From contig NZ_MUFC01000010.1 in assembly GCF_001995985.1 (NCBI RefSeq), positions 62,001 to 126,000 on the forward strand: DNA of 64,000 bases. Reading direction: 5' to 3'. The notes below the pieces were generated by a model. It was not told where the DNA came from and searched no databases. It saw nothing but the letters and a program-made list of their open reading frames with translations. The position numbers and the translations under genes are program-made. This document shows positions 25,522 through 33,665 of the stretch, one piece after another; within the stretch, counting starts at the first letter, position 1, and each line of letters starts with the position of its first letter. The stretch is from Salinivibrio sharmensis (lineage in GTDB: Bacteria; Pseudomonadota; Gammaproteobacteria; Enterobacterales; Vibrionaceae).

Positions 25522-25989
25522 GCCAAGTAACTCTAGCACTTGCCTCCCATCGCTAGGCATACCCTCATACACACCAAAGTAACTTGGATAGTATATGGGC
25601 ATTGCTGTAAATAAAAATTGAAACAGTGAAAAGTACAGTCCAAAATTTACCAAATATTGAGCTAGATACGGTAATTCATAGCGACTAAGTAAATATAACC
25701 CGACACATAAAATTAGAGATACAACAGGTCCCATTAACAACGAAACAACTTGCAAATTTTTGCTCACATCTCTTTCTATTGAAGCAAAGCCAACATTCAT
25801 CGACAATGGTGTGATTAAGAGCTTTAATTTACCAACCCGAAATTCCTTAGCATTACTTCCACTTCCCAATCGAATTTCTACCGACTGACCTGTCATCAAT
25901 TGAGGAGTTGCATGCCCTAACTCATGAAGTAGCACGGCCAATGGCATTACCAACACAAAACCCAAGACTAAACCTATTAAATTGCTCAC
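25498..25989 (-). CDS. M50-like membrane zinc metalloprotease, cassette gene
   Basis: A 163-residue membrane protein. LAVLLHELGHATPQLMTG holds the zinc-binding HExxH motif inside the first membrane region, and MPSDGRQVLELLG near the C-terminus holds the NPDG-like third-ligand segment, as in site-2 proteases. LLMGPVVSLIL matches the middle segment. The GTG at 25989 is taken as start because AGGAGG lies 6 bases upstream; a TTG at 25995 sits inside it. It may cleave a membrane protein, but no partner adjoins. Confidence 0.8.
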   Translation of the reverse strand: MSNLIGLVLGFVLVMPLAVLLHELGHATPQLMTGQSVEIRLGSGSNAKEFRVGKLKLLITPLSMNVGFASIERDVSKNLQVVSLLMGPVVSLILCVGLYLLSRYELPYLAQYLVNFGLYFSLFQFLFTAMPIYYPSYFGVYEGMPSDGRQVLELLGLMKGQGA

Positions 25990-26063
25990 ACACAACCTCC
26001 TTATTACGGATAAGCAACAAGACTAAAATATTTTTTGAAGTTTGCACCAAGTCCTTATAAAAA

Positions 26064-26135
26064 ACCTAACGCTGGCGTAACGGGCCGGTTTGGAGCGCCA
26101 GCGTAAAACCGGTCCCTATGACGTAATTGTTATGT
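26064..26135 (-). repeat. attC-like recombination site
   Basis: Boxes ACCTAAC (26064-26070) and GTTATGT (26129-26135). The interior folds with GGGCCGGTTT against AAACCGGTCCC and GCTGGCG against CGCCAGC. At 72 bp it has the commonest length in this array and lies just after the stop of the gene at 26151. Confidence 0.75.
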
Positions 26136-26150
26136 GCTTTATTGCTTGTA

Positions 26151-26690
26151 CTAATCAAGATACACCAACCAACCTTTGAGCTTTTTCGTGCATTTAGAAA
26201 GCTCTTCCATCGGCCTTAAAGCCGCAGGGAAACCATCGAGAACCAATCTGATTTTTTTACCATGCTCGATTCCAATTTCACCTATTTCTTTTGTATTCGA
26301 AAAGTCAGCATGACTCAGCTTATTCAACGACTCAAGAGTGGTAGCCTCAATCAAAATATACTGCTGAATCAAACTTGAGTTCTCAATAACAAGCCCAACA
26401 GGATCTGTCGAACTATCCCAAATCTTCTGAATGCACCGCGACTCATCACTTCCAAATTTGTCATTGATAATTTTAGCTATTCTGGAAAATGAACGGACCC
26501 GTTCTACTGGAACCCTTTTTTCGTTCAACAATATCGGAGCATCTTCGCTCAATGTTTCTGCATCTTGAGCCCCTACGACGTATGCGGTTACAGCCGAATC
26601 ATCTTCTACTCCCCGATACACCCCATAACCCGCTGCCAAGACAGCAAAAAAAACAAACACAATTAACGCTAACTTTAAAAACCTATTCAT
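26151..26690 (-). CDS. Membrane-anchored cassette protein of unknown function
   Basis: A 179-residue protein with one hydrophobic N-terminal helix (about residues 5-25, LKLALIVFVFFAVLAAGYGV) and a soluble, helical remainder with two cysteines. It is probably tethered to the inner membrane with its bulk in the periplasm. I recognise no domain. It is flanked by attC-like sites. Confidence 0.7.
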   Translation of the reverse strand: MNRFLKLALIVFVFFAVLAAGYGVYRGVEDDSAVTAYVVGAQDAETLSEDAPILLNEKRVPVERVRSFSRIAKIINDKFGSDESRCIQKIWDSSTDPVGLVIENSSLIQQYILIEATTLESLNKLSHADFSNTKEIGEIGIEHGKKIRLVLDGFPAALRPMEELSKCTKKLKGWLVYLD

Positions 26691-26705
26691 ACTTCCCTTA
26701 TTTTC

Positions 26706-26775
26706 CCATAACGCTAGTGTAATAGGCGCGAGCTTGTGAGCGTCCTGATTGACGTGCCTGTGAAATAGCTAGTAA
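26706..26775 (-). repeat. Degenerate attC-like site
   Basis: CCATAAC (26706-26712) could be the left box, and CTAG elements near both ends partly pair, but a clear right box is missing. It is retained only because it lies exactly where the cassette of the gene at 26769 should end. Confidence 0.3.
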
Positions 26776-27743
26776 TCACGGTACTTCACAATTATCCCGT
26801 CTGATCCTATAGAATAATTCCGCTCTATTTCCTGACTACGCTGTTCTATAAGCTTGGACCTTAATGATGAAGGAAACTCAAATAGCTCCCTTTGCTGAAT
26901 TAGGTCATGTATCTCTTCTTCAATACCGACAGTAAGGTTTACCCCTTTTGCCTCAAGGTTGATAGCGTAATACCTGAAATCGTCTTCAACTCTAAGTTCC
27001 AACTTTTTATTCAAAGCATCTTCAAAAAGGAAAATCGGCTTGTAGTTGGAATCAAAAATTTTCTCTCGTTTAACCTTATAACGCTTTTCTTTTTTGCTCT
27101 CTGGATCTACTAAATAAGTCAGTATTCGTTCATCATTAAAGTAAGTTGCGCATGCATTTAGTGTCTGAGGTGGTATACCGTCTATTGACTCTACTCTTTG
27201 TACTTGTTCTTTTGCACTTAATATCTTCGTGTTTAGTTGGTTGGTTGACATACCTTTAGCTTCAAAAACATGCCAATCACCGTTTAAGCATTGTCCTACT
27301 AAATCTGGTTCGCGGCCTCGCCCTTCCTCTGGATCAACAAACTCAATAGCCCCCAATGCTTTGAGGCTTTCCACATGCACTAAACTCGGGATATTTAGCA
27401 ACTTTTCGGCATAAAACTTAGCAAAGGCCATTCCCAAGTTGTAACTTACAATCCGCTTCTTATCACTCACGTGGGCATGATATATGGGTTGTATCCTCAT
27501 ACCATTTCTATCAGATTGTATATTCTCAAATACTATACCGACCTTCTCTATTACAGAGCTGTATATCGTGCGCGCAAGACCATATTCACGAATTTTTTGC
27601 TTTGATATAAAACTTGGATTTCCAACAGTAATCATTGACCTATAAAGGTCTACTTTTCTGCAGCGTAGACTTGCTTCACCATTTGAATTTACATGTGAAT
27701 GGTTATTGGTGTAATCACTACTCTGATAGAAGATTAGAGGCAA
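26769..27743 (-). CDS. PD-(D/E)xK nuclease-like cassette protein
   Basis: A 324-residue protein with a probable restriction-endonuclease-like core: GREPDLVGQCLNGDWHVFEA followed by KG gives Asp near 147, then Glu and Lys in an ExK (about 161-163). The rest is basic and helical and I recognise no further domain. The TTG at 27743 follows AAGGAG by 6 bases, and the frame upstream runs through the attC site, so this short start is preferred to ATG 27809. It could be a nuclease of a defence or mobile system; DNA substrate is inferred. Confidence 0.6.
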   Translation of the reverse strand: MPLIFYQSSDYTNNHSHVNSNGEASLRCRKVDLYRSMITVGNPSFISKQKIREYGLARTIYSSVIEKVGIVFENIQSDRNGMRIQPIYHAHVSDKKRIVSYNLGMAFAKFYAEKLLNIPSLVHVESLKALGAIEFVDPEEGRGREPDLVGQCLNGDWHVFEAKGMSTNQLNTKILSAKEQVQRVESIDGIPPQTLNACATYFNDERILTYLVDPESKKEKRYKVKREKIFDSNYKPIFLFEDALNKKLELRVEDDFRYYAINLEAKGVNLTVGIEEEIHDLIQQRELFEFPSSLRSKLIEQRSQEIERNYSIGSDGIIVKYRDY

Positions 27744-27760
27744 GATATGCTCCTTTTGCC

Positions 27761-27844
27761 ATTTAACGCCGCCAGCACGCGCGGCTTTGTAGTGAAGGCG
27801 AAGCCGCAACGAAAAAGACGTCGCTGTGCCTGGCCTTGTTAATT
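27761..27844 (-). repeat. attC-like recombination site
   Basis: The left box ATTTAAC fits RYYYAAC exactly and the right box GTTAATT overlaps the stop of the DUF4365 gene. Inner arms GCCAGCAC and GTGCCTGGC pair with one extra base, as attC stems do, plus GGCTT/AAGCC. 84 bp. Confidence 0.75.
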
Positions 27845-28339
27845 TCTCTCGTCTTGAAGTCGCCCTCTCCTGCGAGCAGCCAGCTTCTCATCTGTCACGT
27901 TCCGGACGTGGTCGTAAATATTGTTCCAGTCAATGTTTCTCAGAACATTCGTCTTTGGAATGTGGATAGTAAACGAATCATGCTCCTGAGCAGGCTCAGG
28001 CACTTCACTAAGCAAAAGCCAATAAGCCTCATCATCGCGCTCGACATATTTAACAAGCATAACAACTTGTAGCTTGTCCCACAGATGATTATATGTAGGT
28101 GTCGCCAATCTAATAGTTTCATTCTGTCGATCGGTGCTTTCGGCAGAAGACTTGAGTTGTACCAATAGTTCAAGTCCAGTTGCCGCCTGATCATCATAAA
28201 GATCAACTCGTAAATCCACACCGTAATCTTGAGCTGGTTTGTCACAAGTCCAATTTCGTGGCAAATGACTCCGGAAATGTCTTTCGGAGACCTCTTCCAA
28301 CTGGTGATTGTTTATCCTTTGTGGATACTGATGTGCCAC
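27839..28339 (-). CDS. DUF4365-like (PD-(D/E)xK fold) cassette protein
   Basis: A 166-residue protein. AQDYGVDLRVDLYDD (Asp 42) and GLELLVQLKSSAEST (the QxK of the fold, near 61-63) match the DUF4365 arrangement, whose members share a restriction-endonuclease-like core and are common in defence islands and integron cassettes. The GTG start at 28339 has GGAG 6 bases upstream. A nuclease or nucleic-acid-binding role is inferred. No partner gene can be read. Confidence 0.72.
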   Translation of the reverse strand: MAHQYPQRINNHQLEEVSERHFRSHLPRNWTCDKPAQDYGVDLRVDLYDDQAATGLELLVQLKSSAESTDRQNETIRLATPTYNHLWDKLQVVMLVKYVERDDEAYWLLLSEVPEPAQEHDSFTIHIPKTNVLRNIDWNNIYDHVRNVTDEKLAARRRGRLQDERN

Positions 28340-28356
28340 CTATGTCTCCTTGAGAA

Positions 28357-28428
28357 AATTAACGCTCGCATTTGCGGCTGGTTTGAAGCATAGCGGAAAA
28401 CCAGTCCGACAACATGCGCTTGTTACAT
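28357..28428 (-). repeat. attC-like recombination site
   Basis: Left box AATTAAC (28357-28363), right box GTTACAT (28422-28428). Inner stem GGCTGGTTT with AAACCAGTCC. 72 bp, just left of the membrane protein gene at 28433. Confidence 0.75.
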
Positions 28429-28432
28429 TAAC

Positions 28433-28945
28433 CTATTTCAACCCGATTGCTGTGACGACCAGTGCGATCGCAACTCCAATTATTATCTTGCCCCACCCCG
28501 TATTATGCCATGCAGGGTCATTATTTGTTGCATTGCTAATCGCAATGTCAATGGTGGCCGACTCACTCAATGTTTCAATCCCTGCATCCTTACGCATTTC
28601 ACGTAAAGCGATTTCTTTTTCGATATCAGCCTTTAGCTCATAAAACTTTTCTCGTAGCATGCGATGATCTGTTATAAACAACGCACAGATACCGAACACA
28701 ACAACCGGGGGTATTATAACTTTGTAGAACTCTATGATGTCTCTACCTTCAAATGGTATTGCAGGTATCGCCTCCCAAAAATTTCTCAATGGGAAAAACC
28801 ACGTCTTTTCAATAACCCACCTTGATCCGTCATTTATGTTTTTGGCAAGAAGGAAGCTACTGCCGTCCGTCCAAAAATAAACACCTTTAATTCCCGCTAT
28901 TAATAAATATATAACTGCTAGTAGAGCTACCAAATACGCCGCCAT
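28433..28945 (-). CDS. Cassette membrane protein of unknown function
   Basis: A 170-residue protein with about three hydrophobic helices: an N-terminal one (residues 4-24), a middle one near 75-95 (VIIPPVVVFGICALFI) and a C-terminal one (GKIIIGVAIALVVTAIGL). Between the last two lies a charged helical region (REKFYELKADIEKEIALREM) that may be a coiled coil. No family recognised. Confidence 0.7.
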   Translation of the reverse strand: MAAYLVALLAVIYLLIAGIKGVYFWTDGSSFLLAKNINDGSRWVIEKTWFFPLRNFWEAIPAIPFEGRDIIEFYKVIIPPVVVFGICALFITDHRMLREKFYELKADIEKEIALREMRKDAGIETLSESATIDIAISNATNNDPAWHNTGWGKIIIGVAIALVVTAIGLK

Positions 28946-29012
28946 AGCGCGTTTCTTGGATTTTTTTTAGCTTGTCGGTAAATTTCAACTCAAAGTCCTT
29001 CTGCCATAAGAA

Positions 29013-29084
29013 ATGTAACGCTTGCAACAGCAGCAAATTAAGAGCCTATGCGATTAATTTGTCTGATGCTTGCTCTTGTTATGT
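29013..29084 (-). repeat. attC-like recombination site
   Basis: Boxes ATGTAAC (29013-29019) and GTTATGT (29078-29084), the latter identical to that of the site at 26064. Inner arms CAAATTAA and TTAATTTG pair. 72 bp. Confidence 0.75.
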
Positions 29085-29624
29085 GTTTTTGCTCTTTAGC
29101 TCTATTCCTATTTCATTCAATCTAGATATTGGATTCCATTTGCCATAATCTTTATTGGGCATTCCATATTTATTACGTAATTTCATACTCAATTTATCAG
29201 CCCTAATACCCAATATTGCGAAATGATAACGACGAGTATTAAATACATCATCAAAGTCAGGTGCTCCATCTCCATGTTCATAAGCAAAAGTTTCAGCTTC
29301 TTTAGCAGTTAGCAAATGATTAGGAAAATCTAAGACTTCATACATCAAATTAAACGAAAGTGATTGCCATTCACCATCGATATTATCAAAATTTAGAGTG
29401 GGTATTTTTGTCGTTGGAACCATAACACCCTCTCTATCAGGCCTACCAGTATCACATGCGACATCAACGCATTGACTTATAAATTGATCTAATAAACCAA
29501 CTATTCTTACAGCCAAATAACGTGCATTATTTGTTTTTGAACGATATTCATTAATGTAATCGCGAATTATGGATAACAAAGAACCAATAATGACGCCAAC
29601 AATACCAATTAAAAACTTATCCAT
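29079..29624 (-). CDS. Cassette protein with one N-terminal membrane helix, unknown
   Basis: A 181-residue protein with a hydrophobic helix near the N-terminus (FLIGIVGVIIGSLLSIIRDY) followed by a cytosolic-looking helical domain ending in KSKNT. No domain recognised; the layout resembles hypothetical cassette proteins of Vibrio. ATG 29624 follows AGGTTAG; an upstream start at 29720 is less likely. Confidence 0.68.
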   Translation of the reverse strand: MDKFLIGIVGVIIGSLLSIIRDYINEYRSKTNNARYLAVRIVGLLDQFISQCVDVACDTGRPDREGVMVPTTKIPTLNFDNIDGEWQSLSFNLMYEVLDFPNHLLTAKEAETFAYEHGDGAPDFDDVFNTRRYHFAILGIRADKLSMKLRNKYGMPNKDYGKWNPISRLNEIGIELKSKNT

Positions 29625-29697
29625 AACTAACCTATCATTGCAGAAGTGATGAAACACATAACATTGTATTAGTGTGCGTGCTCGATTTGTCAAAACT

Positions 29698-30120
29698 GTT
29701 ATACGCCCTGCTTTACCCATAACCTCATGATAATAATGTGGTTTTTCCGTCTATCTCATCAAGCCCTAATCGGTGATAATGTGCATGCCGCCTATCCCGG
29801 TTGAGGTGTTCACATTATCCCCGCGCTTATGCTTTTAACCGATTGATTATTCGTGTTTTTTATTTTTTCGCCCCGGGAAAGTGTGAATCAGTCATGAGAA
29901 AGCGTGCATCTATGTAGGCGTTTTGTTGCGTTCCACGCTACCGCCATTGGTTGTCGGCATCCAAAAGGCCTTACGGAGCGATTTTTGCGGGCTAGGTTAT
30001 CAGACGCTGGGCAGTGTGTTTAGGCAAAGGCGTCTAAAATGTTGGCGCGGTCAGGGTTTGGGGATTTGTGGGGGCATAAATGCAAAAAAGCCGCTGAATA
30101 ATCAGCGGCTTTTCTATATA
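29698..30120. other. Right boundary region of the cassette array
   Basis: About 420 bases without a convincing gene. GTTATAC at 29698-29704 resembles a recombination core box and may be the array's right edge. An inverted repeat GATAATGTG/CACATTATC (29775-29783 and 29811-29819) follows, then a tRNA-side hairpin. No integrase gene or recognisable integrase fragment is present. Confidence 0.4.
30086..30113. terminator. Bidirectional hairpin beside the tRNA
   Basis: A fully symmetric stem, AAAAGCCGCTGA (30086-30097) and TCAGCGGCTTTT (30102-30113), 12 bp with a 4-base loop. It lies directly downstream of the leftward tRNA-Ser and supplies its terminator. Confidence 0.85.
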
Positions 30121-30211
30121 TGGCGGAGAGATAGGGATTTGAACCCTAGAAGGGCTATTAACCCTTGCCGGTTTTCAAGACCGGTGCTTTCAACCACTCA
30201 GCCATCTCTCC
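30121..30211 (-). tRNA. serT: tRNA-Ser (UGA), encoded CCA
   Basis: A 91-nt tRNA on the minus strand. The acceptor stem GGAGAGA pairs with TCTCTCC, CCA is encoded at the 3' end, and the long variable arm (GCAAGGGTTAATAGCCCTTC) is typical of tRNA-Ser. The anticodon loop CTTGAAA gives UGA, which reads UCA and UCG. In E. coli serT also lies beside yccA, so this locus order is partly conserved. Confidence 0.96.
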
Positions 30212-30312
30212 GGAACGCGGCGTATATTATTGGGTTCGCTGTGGCTTGTAAACCCTTTATTTGCCGCTTTTTGTCTGTTCGCTCAAGCCGTGATCAGGTT
30301 GGCGATATTGCT

Positions 30313-30344
30313 AGCAAAAGGCGATTAGCTTGCCGCCAATCGCC
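30313..30344 (-). terminator. Terminator of nupC
   Basis: Stem GGCGATT (30320-30326) with AATCGCC (30338-30344); on the minus strand it is followed by TTTTGC. Located about 50 bases past the nupC stop. Confidence 0.65.
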
Positions 30345-30391
30345 CTACTTTTACTGAGACACGTTAGCTGAGTCTCTTTACTGCGCAGTGT

Positions 30392-31600
30392 TTATAGCGC
30401 GATAAAAATACCCGCCAGTGCCGCACTCATTAGATTGGCAAAGGTGGCGGCAATCACTGCGCGCACGCCTAGGCTGGCCACATCTTTGCGACGCTCGGGC
30501 ACCATGGCACCAATCGAGCCGAGTTGAATGGCAATCGAGCCGATATTCGCAAAGCCACACAAGGCAAAGGTCACAATCACCTGGCTTTGCACCGACAGGT
30601 TCGCTTTGATATCGGCAAAGGATAAGAAGGCGACAAACTCGTTGAGTGCGATTTTCTGCCCTAACAGGTTGCCGACGGCAAACACTTCATGCACCGGCAC
30701 CCCAGTAAGCAATGCCAAGGGTGAGAACAAATAACCGAATAGGGTTTCTAGGCTTAAACCTTCGAGTTCAAACAGCTCGCCAATACTCCCGAGCCCGGCG
30801 TTTAGCATCGCAATCACACTGATAAAGGCGACCAGCATAGTACCCACAGCCACCGCGACTTTCATGCCGTTCATCGCGCCGCTAGCCAAGGCGTCAATCG
30901 CGTTTGCTTGGTCGCTATCGCTGATCTCTACCTGGTTTTGCTCAGCTGGTGTTTCCGTCTCAGGGACAATGATTTTGGCCATCAATAATCCACCCGGCGC
31001 GGCCATAAAGCTCGCGGCAATCAGGTATTTCAAATCCACGCCCATGGCGGCATATCCGCCGAGCACACTGCCGGCCACCGAAGCCATGCCGCCGACCATC
31101 ACGGCGAAGAGCTCAGAGCGGGTCATTTTGCTAAGAAAAGGGCGAACTACCAAAGGAGATTCGCCCTGAGAAAGAAAGATGTTGCTGGTCGCGACCAAGG
31201 ATTCTGCGCGGCTGGTGCCGAGTAATCGCTGTATGCCGCCGCCGAGAAGTTTAATAACCCACTGCATAATGCCGAGATGATAAAGGAGAGAAATTAGCGC
31301 ACTGATAAAAATGATTAACGGCAGTACTTTAACAGCGAAAATAAACCCATCGTTCGCCAGTGGCCCAAACACAAACTCGATGCCTTCGTTGGCAAAAGAG
31401 AGCAGCTTCGCCGCGCCATTGCTCATTGCCCCGAGCATGGCTTGACCAAAAGGAATATAGAGCACCAGGGCAGCAAACACCGCTTGCAGGCCAAACGCGC
31501 CTAGCACTGTTCGCCAGTTAATCGCTTTGCGGTTGGTGGAAAATGCGGACGCGCACAGAAACAGAGCGACGAGACCTGCCGCACTATAGAGGAGTTGCAT
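30392..31600 (-). CDS. nupC: NupC-family concentrative nucleoside transporter
   Basis: A 402-residue inner-membrane symporter that brings in nucleosides with protons or sodium. It has the CNT family phrases QGESPLVVRPFLSKMTRSEL, ASVAGSVLGGYAAMGV and ALCGFANIGSIAIQLGSIGA, about ten membrane segments, and FASFP-like ends. ATG 31600 (MQLLYSAAGLVALFL) is chosen over upstream starts in a less conserved frame. It reads away from the Nramp gene across a 580-base intergenic region that may hold a CRP site. Confidence 0.92.
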   Translation of the reverse strand: MQLLYSAAGLVALFLCASAFSTNRKAINWRTVLGAFGLQAVFAALVLYIPFGQAMLGAMSNGAAKLLSFANEGIEFVFGPLANDGFIFAVKVLPLIIFISALISLLYHLGIMQWVIKLLGGGIQRLLGTSRAESLVATSNIFLSQGESPLVVRPFLSKMTRSELFAVMVGGMASVAGSVLGGYAAMGVDLKYLIAASFMAAPGGLLMAKIIVPETETPAEQNQVEISDSDQANAIDALASGAMNGMKVAVAVGTMLVAFISVIAMLNAGLGSIGELFELEGLSLETLFGYLFSPLALLTGVPVHEVFAVGNLLGQKIALNEFVAFLSFADIKANLSVQSQVIVTFALCGFANIGSIAIQLGSIGAMVPERRKDVASLGVRAVIAATFANLMSAALAGIFIAL

Positions 31601-32180
31601 AAATAGATTACCTTGCCGTTGTGTTGCACTTGCGATACGGATGAGTACGACACGCTGCCGGGGTGGCAAGAGGTTCCATCATGCGTTACATCGTACCGCG
31701 GGTTCGGTGAAGGTGGGCCCGACCTTGGACGCTTTTTCTTCTGCCGCGAATCGCGACACAGTCACTCTTTGGCTATCGCTGCGCAAAGAGCACATGTTGG
31801 GCGAGCATTCTATTGTGATTAAACTCTCATTTCCAGCAGAATTTGACGTTCGATCACACTTATTCAGTGATTGTTGACCGTTGCAAACGGCCTTTTTGGC
31901 TGTGTCTTGTCTCTCAGACAATGGTCGGATGTTTATCCCTCTCTTTTTGTGTCACCTTGGTGGTGTCTATCATTCACACCCAGCATCACGCCTACGCTTA
32001 ACAAATTTGGCAAGATTAGTTGACACGTTTGGCTCATGTGATATTTATGGGTGGCTATTGACAAAATAATTGAAGGCAAAGTGATAAAAATAAGCCTCAA
32101 TGAAAAAAACAAAAGCAATAGCGCTAAAAATCATAAAACAAAGCAAACACAACAACGCAACCACAATAAAGGAAACACAC
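31601..32180. promoter_or_regulatory. Divergent region with CRP-like site
   Basis: This 580-base space separates nupC (left) and the Nramp-like gene (right). TGTGA-N6-TCTCA at 31814-31829 matches the CRP consensus with one mismatch in the half-sites; a weaker TCACA element lies 28 bases away (31854-31858). In enteric bacteria nupC is under CRP control, so this is plausible here. No other gene or RNA is recognised. Confidence 0.45.
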
Positions 32181-33458
32181 ATGCAAACCGTCTCTTCGCA
32201 TCAGGCAGGATCTAGCTTGTCGGTGATGCAACGTCTACGCGCATTGGGGCCAGGTATCATGATGGCCGCGGCAGCTGTAGGCGGCTCTCACCTTGTTGCT
32301 TCAACCAAAGCCGGAGCCATTTATGGCTGGCAGCTTGCGGCATTGATCCTGCTCGTTAACTTGTTTAAATACCCCTTTTTTCGAGCAGGCGTACAATACA
32401 CCGCAGGAACCGGTGAAACCTTGGTCGAGGGCTATGCACGTTTAGGCCGCCCTTATTTGTGGTTATTTGTCGCTTTAAGCGCAGTCTCCGGCGTGATTAA
32501 CACCGCAGCCTTAACCTTATTTAGCGCCAGCTTGCTCAGCTATTTTGTGCCGTTTGATCTCTCACTGACGGTGCTCTCGACCATTATCGTAGTCACCTGC
32601 TTAGTCATATTGATTGCAGGGCATTACAAAGCGCTGGATACCTTATCGAAAGTGATCATGGCCACGCTCACCTGTGCCACCTTGGTGGCGGTGACGGTTG
32701 CCGTGGGGAACCCTGTTGCGGTTGAGCCCAACTTCAATGCGCCCTCGATTTGGTCTGTCGCCGCCATCGGCTTTATCGTGGTGACCATGGGGTGGATGCC
32801 TGCCCCGATTGAGATTTCTAGCATCACCTCGGTGTGGCTCAAGCGTAAAGCGCAATCTGAACCGATCAACGCCAAAGCGGCACTGTTTGATTTTAACGTT
32901 GGCTACATTGGTACCGCGCTGTTGGCGATTGTGTTCTTATCACTCGGCGCCTTGCTTCTGCATGGCAGCGGGGTTGAACTAAAGCAATCAGGTATTGGCT
33001 TTTCGCACCAGTTAGTGGGTCTGTATGCCGCCACCATTGGTGAATGGTCACGTTATTTGATTGCGGTGGTCGCCTTTTTCTGTATTTTCGGCAGCACTAT
33101 TACTGTGATCGATGGCTATGCGCGAGTGGTGTCAGAATCACAACGCTTGTTGCGTGAACAAACAGAAGCCGAAGCGCACTCGGGTATCGCACAAGGCTGG
33201 ATGATGCTGATCTCGGTGTTGGCACTGGCGATTGTGGCGTTTTGGACGGGTGCACTGCTGACCATGCTTGATTTTGCCATGGTGGCCGCGTTTGTCACCA
33301 CGCCCTTTTTTGCATTGCTCAACTATATTTTGGTGACCAAGCACCGCTTACCGCCTGAAGTGACCATGAGCAAAGCGATGCGTGCATTGGCAGTCACCGG
33401 CTTGGTGTATTTGTTCGGCTTTTTGGCCGTATTCGTCTGGTGGAAGTGGTTGATGTAA
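32181..33458 (+). CDS. Nramp-family transporter with altered metal-site motifs
   Basis: A 425-residue membrane protein of the Nramp/LeuT-fold family with about 11 helices. The first helix reads GPGIMMAAAAVGGSHLVAST; where metal-transporting Nramp proteins carry DPGN there is GGSH (residues 34-37). In helix 6 the expected MPH becomes MPAP (TMGWMPAPIEISS). The metal-ligand residues are therefore mostly replaced, so the substrate may not be Mn2+ or Fe2+. ATG 32181 follows AAGGA by 8 bases; an upstream ATG at 32100 would add a basic, atypical N-terminus. Confidence 0.82.
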   Translation: MQTVSSHQAGSSLSVMQRLRALGPGIMMAAAAVGGSHLVASTKAGAIYGWQLAALILLVNLFKYPFFRAGVQYTAGTGETLVEGYARLGRPYLWLFVALSAVSGVINTAALTLFSASLLSYFVPFDLSLTVLSTIIVVTCLVILIAGHYKALDTLSKVIMATLTCATLVAVTVAVGNPVAVEPNFNAPSIWSVAAIGFIVVTMGWMPAPIEISSITSVWLKRKAQSEPINAKAALFDFNVGYIGTALLAIVFLSLGALLLHGSGVELKQSGIGFSHQLVGLYAATIGEWSRYLIAVVAFFCIFGSTITVIDGYARVVSESQRLLREQTEAEAHSGIAQGWMMLISVLALAIVAFWTGALLTMLDFAMVAAFVTTPFFALLNYILVTKHRLPPEVTMSKAMRALAVTGLVYLFGFLAVFVWWKWLM

Positions 33459-33665
33459 CAAACTTTACCTTGTTCACGCTTAAAGGGCTGGGTTAACATC
33501 CTTTTACAACTTCAGCAACGGTGTTGGGCGTGGATAAGGTATTATTGACTTTATAAAAGCCAGTCGTGGTTTAGGTTAAGGACGTGGGCGGCTTGAAAAA
33601 GTGAACGACTGCCCACATAACTGTCGTATATAGAAATGGATTGTTAACCCAACCGGGAGAACGTT

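Noticed and set aside
29923-30357. Rightward 144-codon frame spanning the tRNA-Ser region
   Set aside because: It runs through the tRNA gene on the opposite strand and its terminator; its protein-like stretch is the well-known false translation of tRNA-adjacent sequence.
31842-31858. Second CRP site beside the one at 31814
   Set aside because: One half-site (TCACA) is good, but the other half does not match at the required 6-base spacing.
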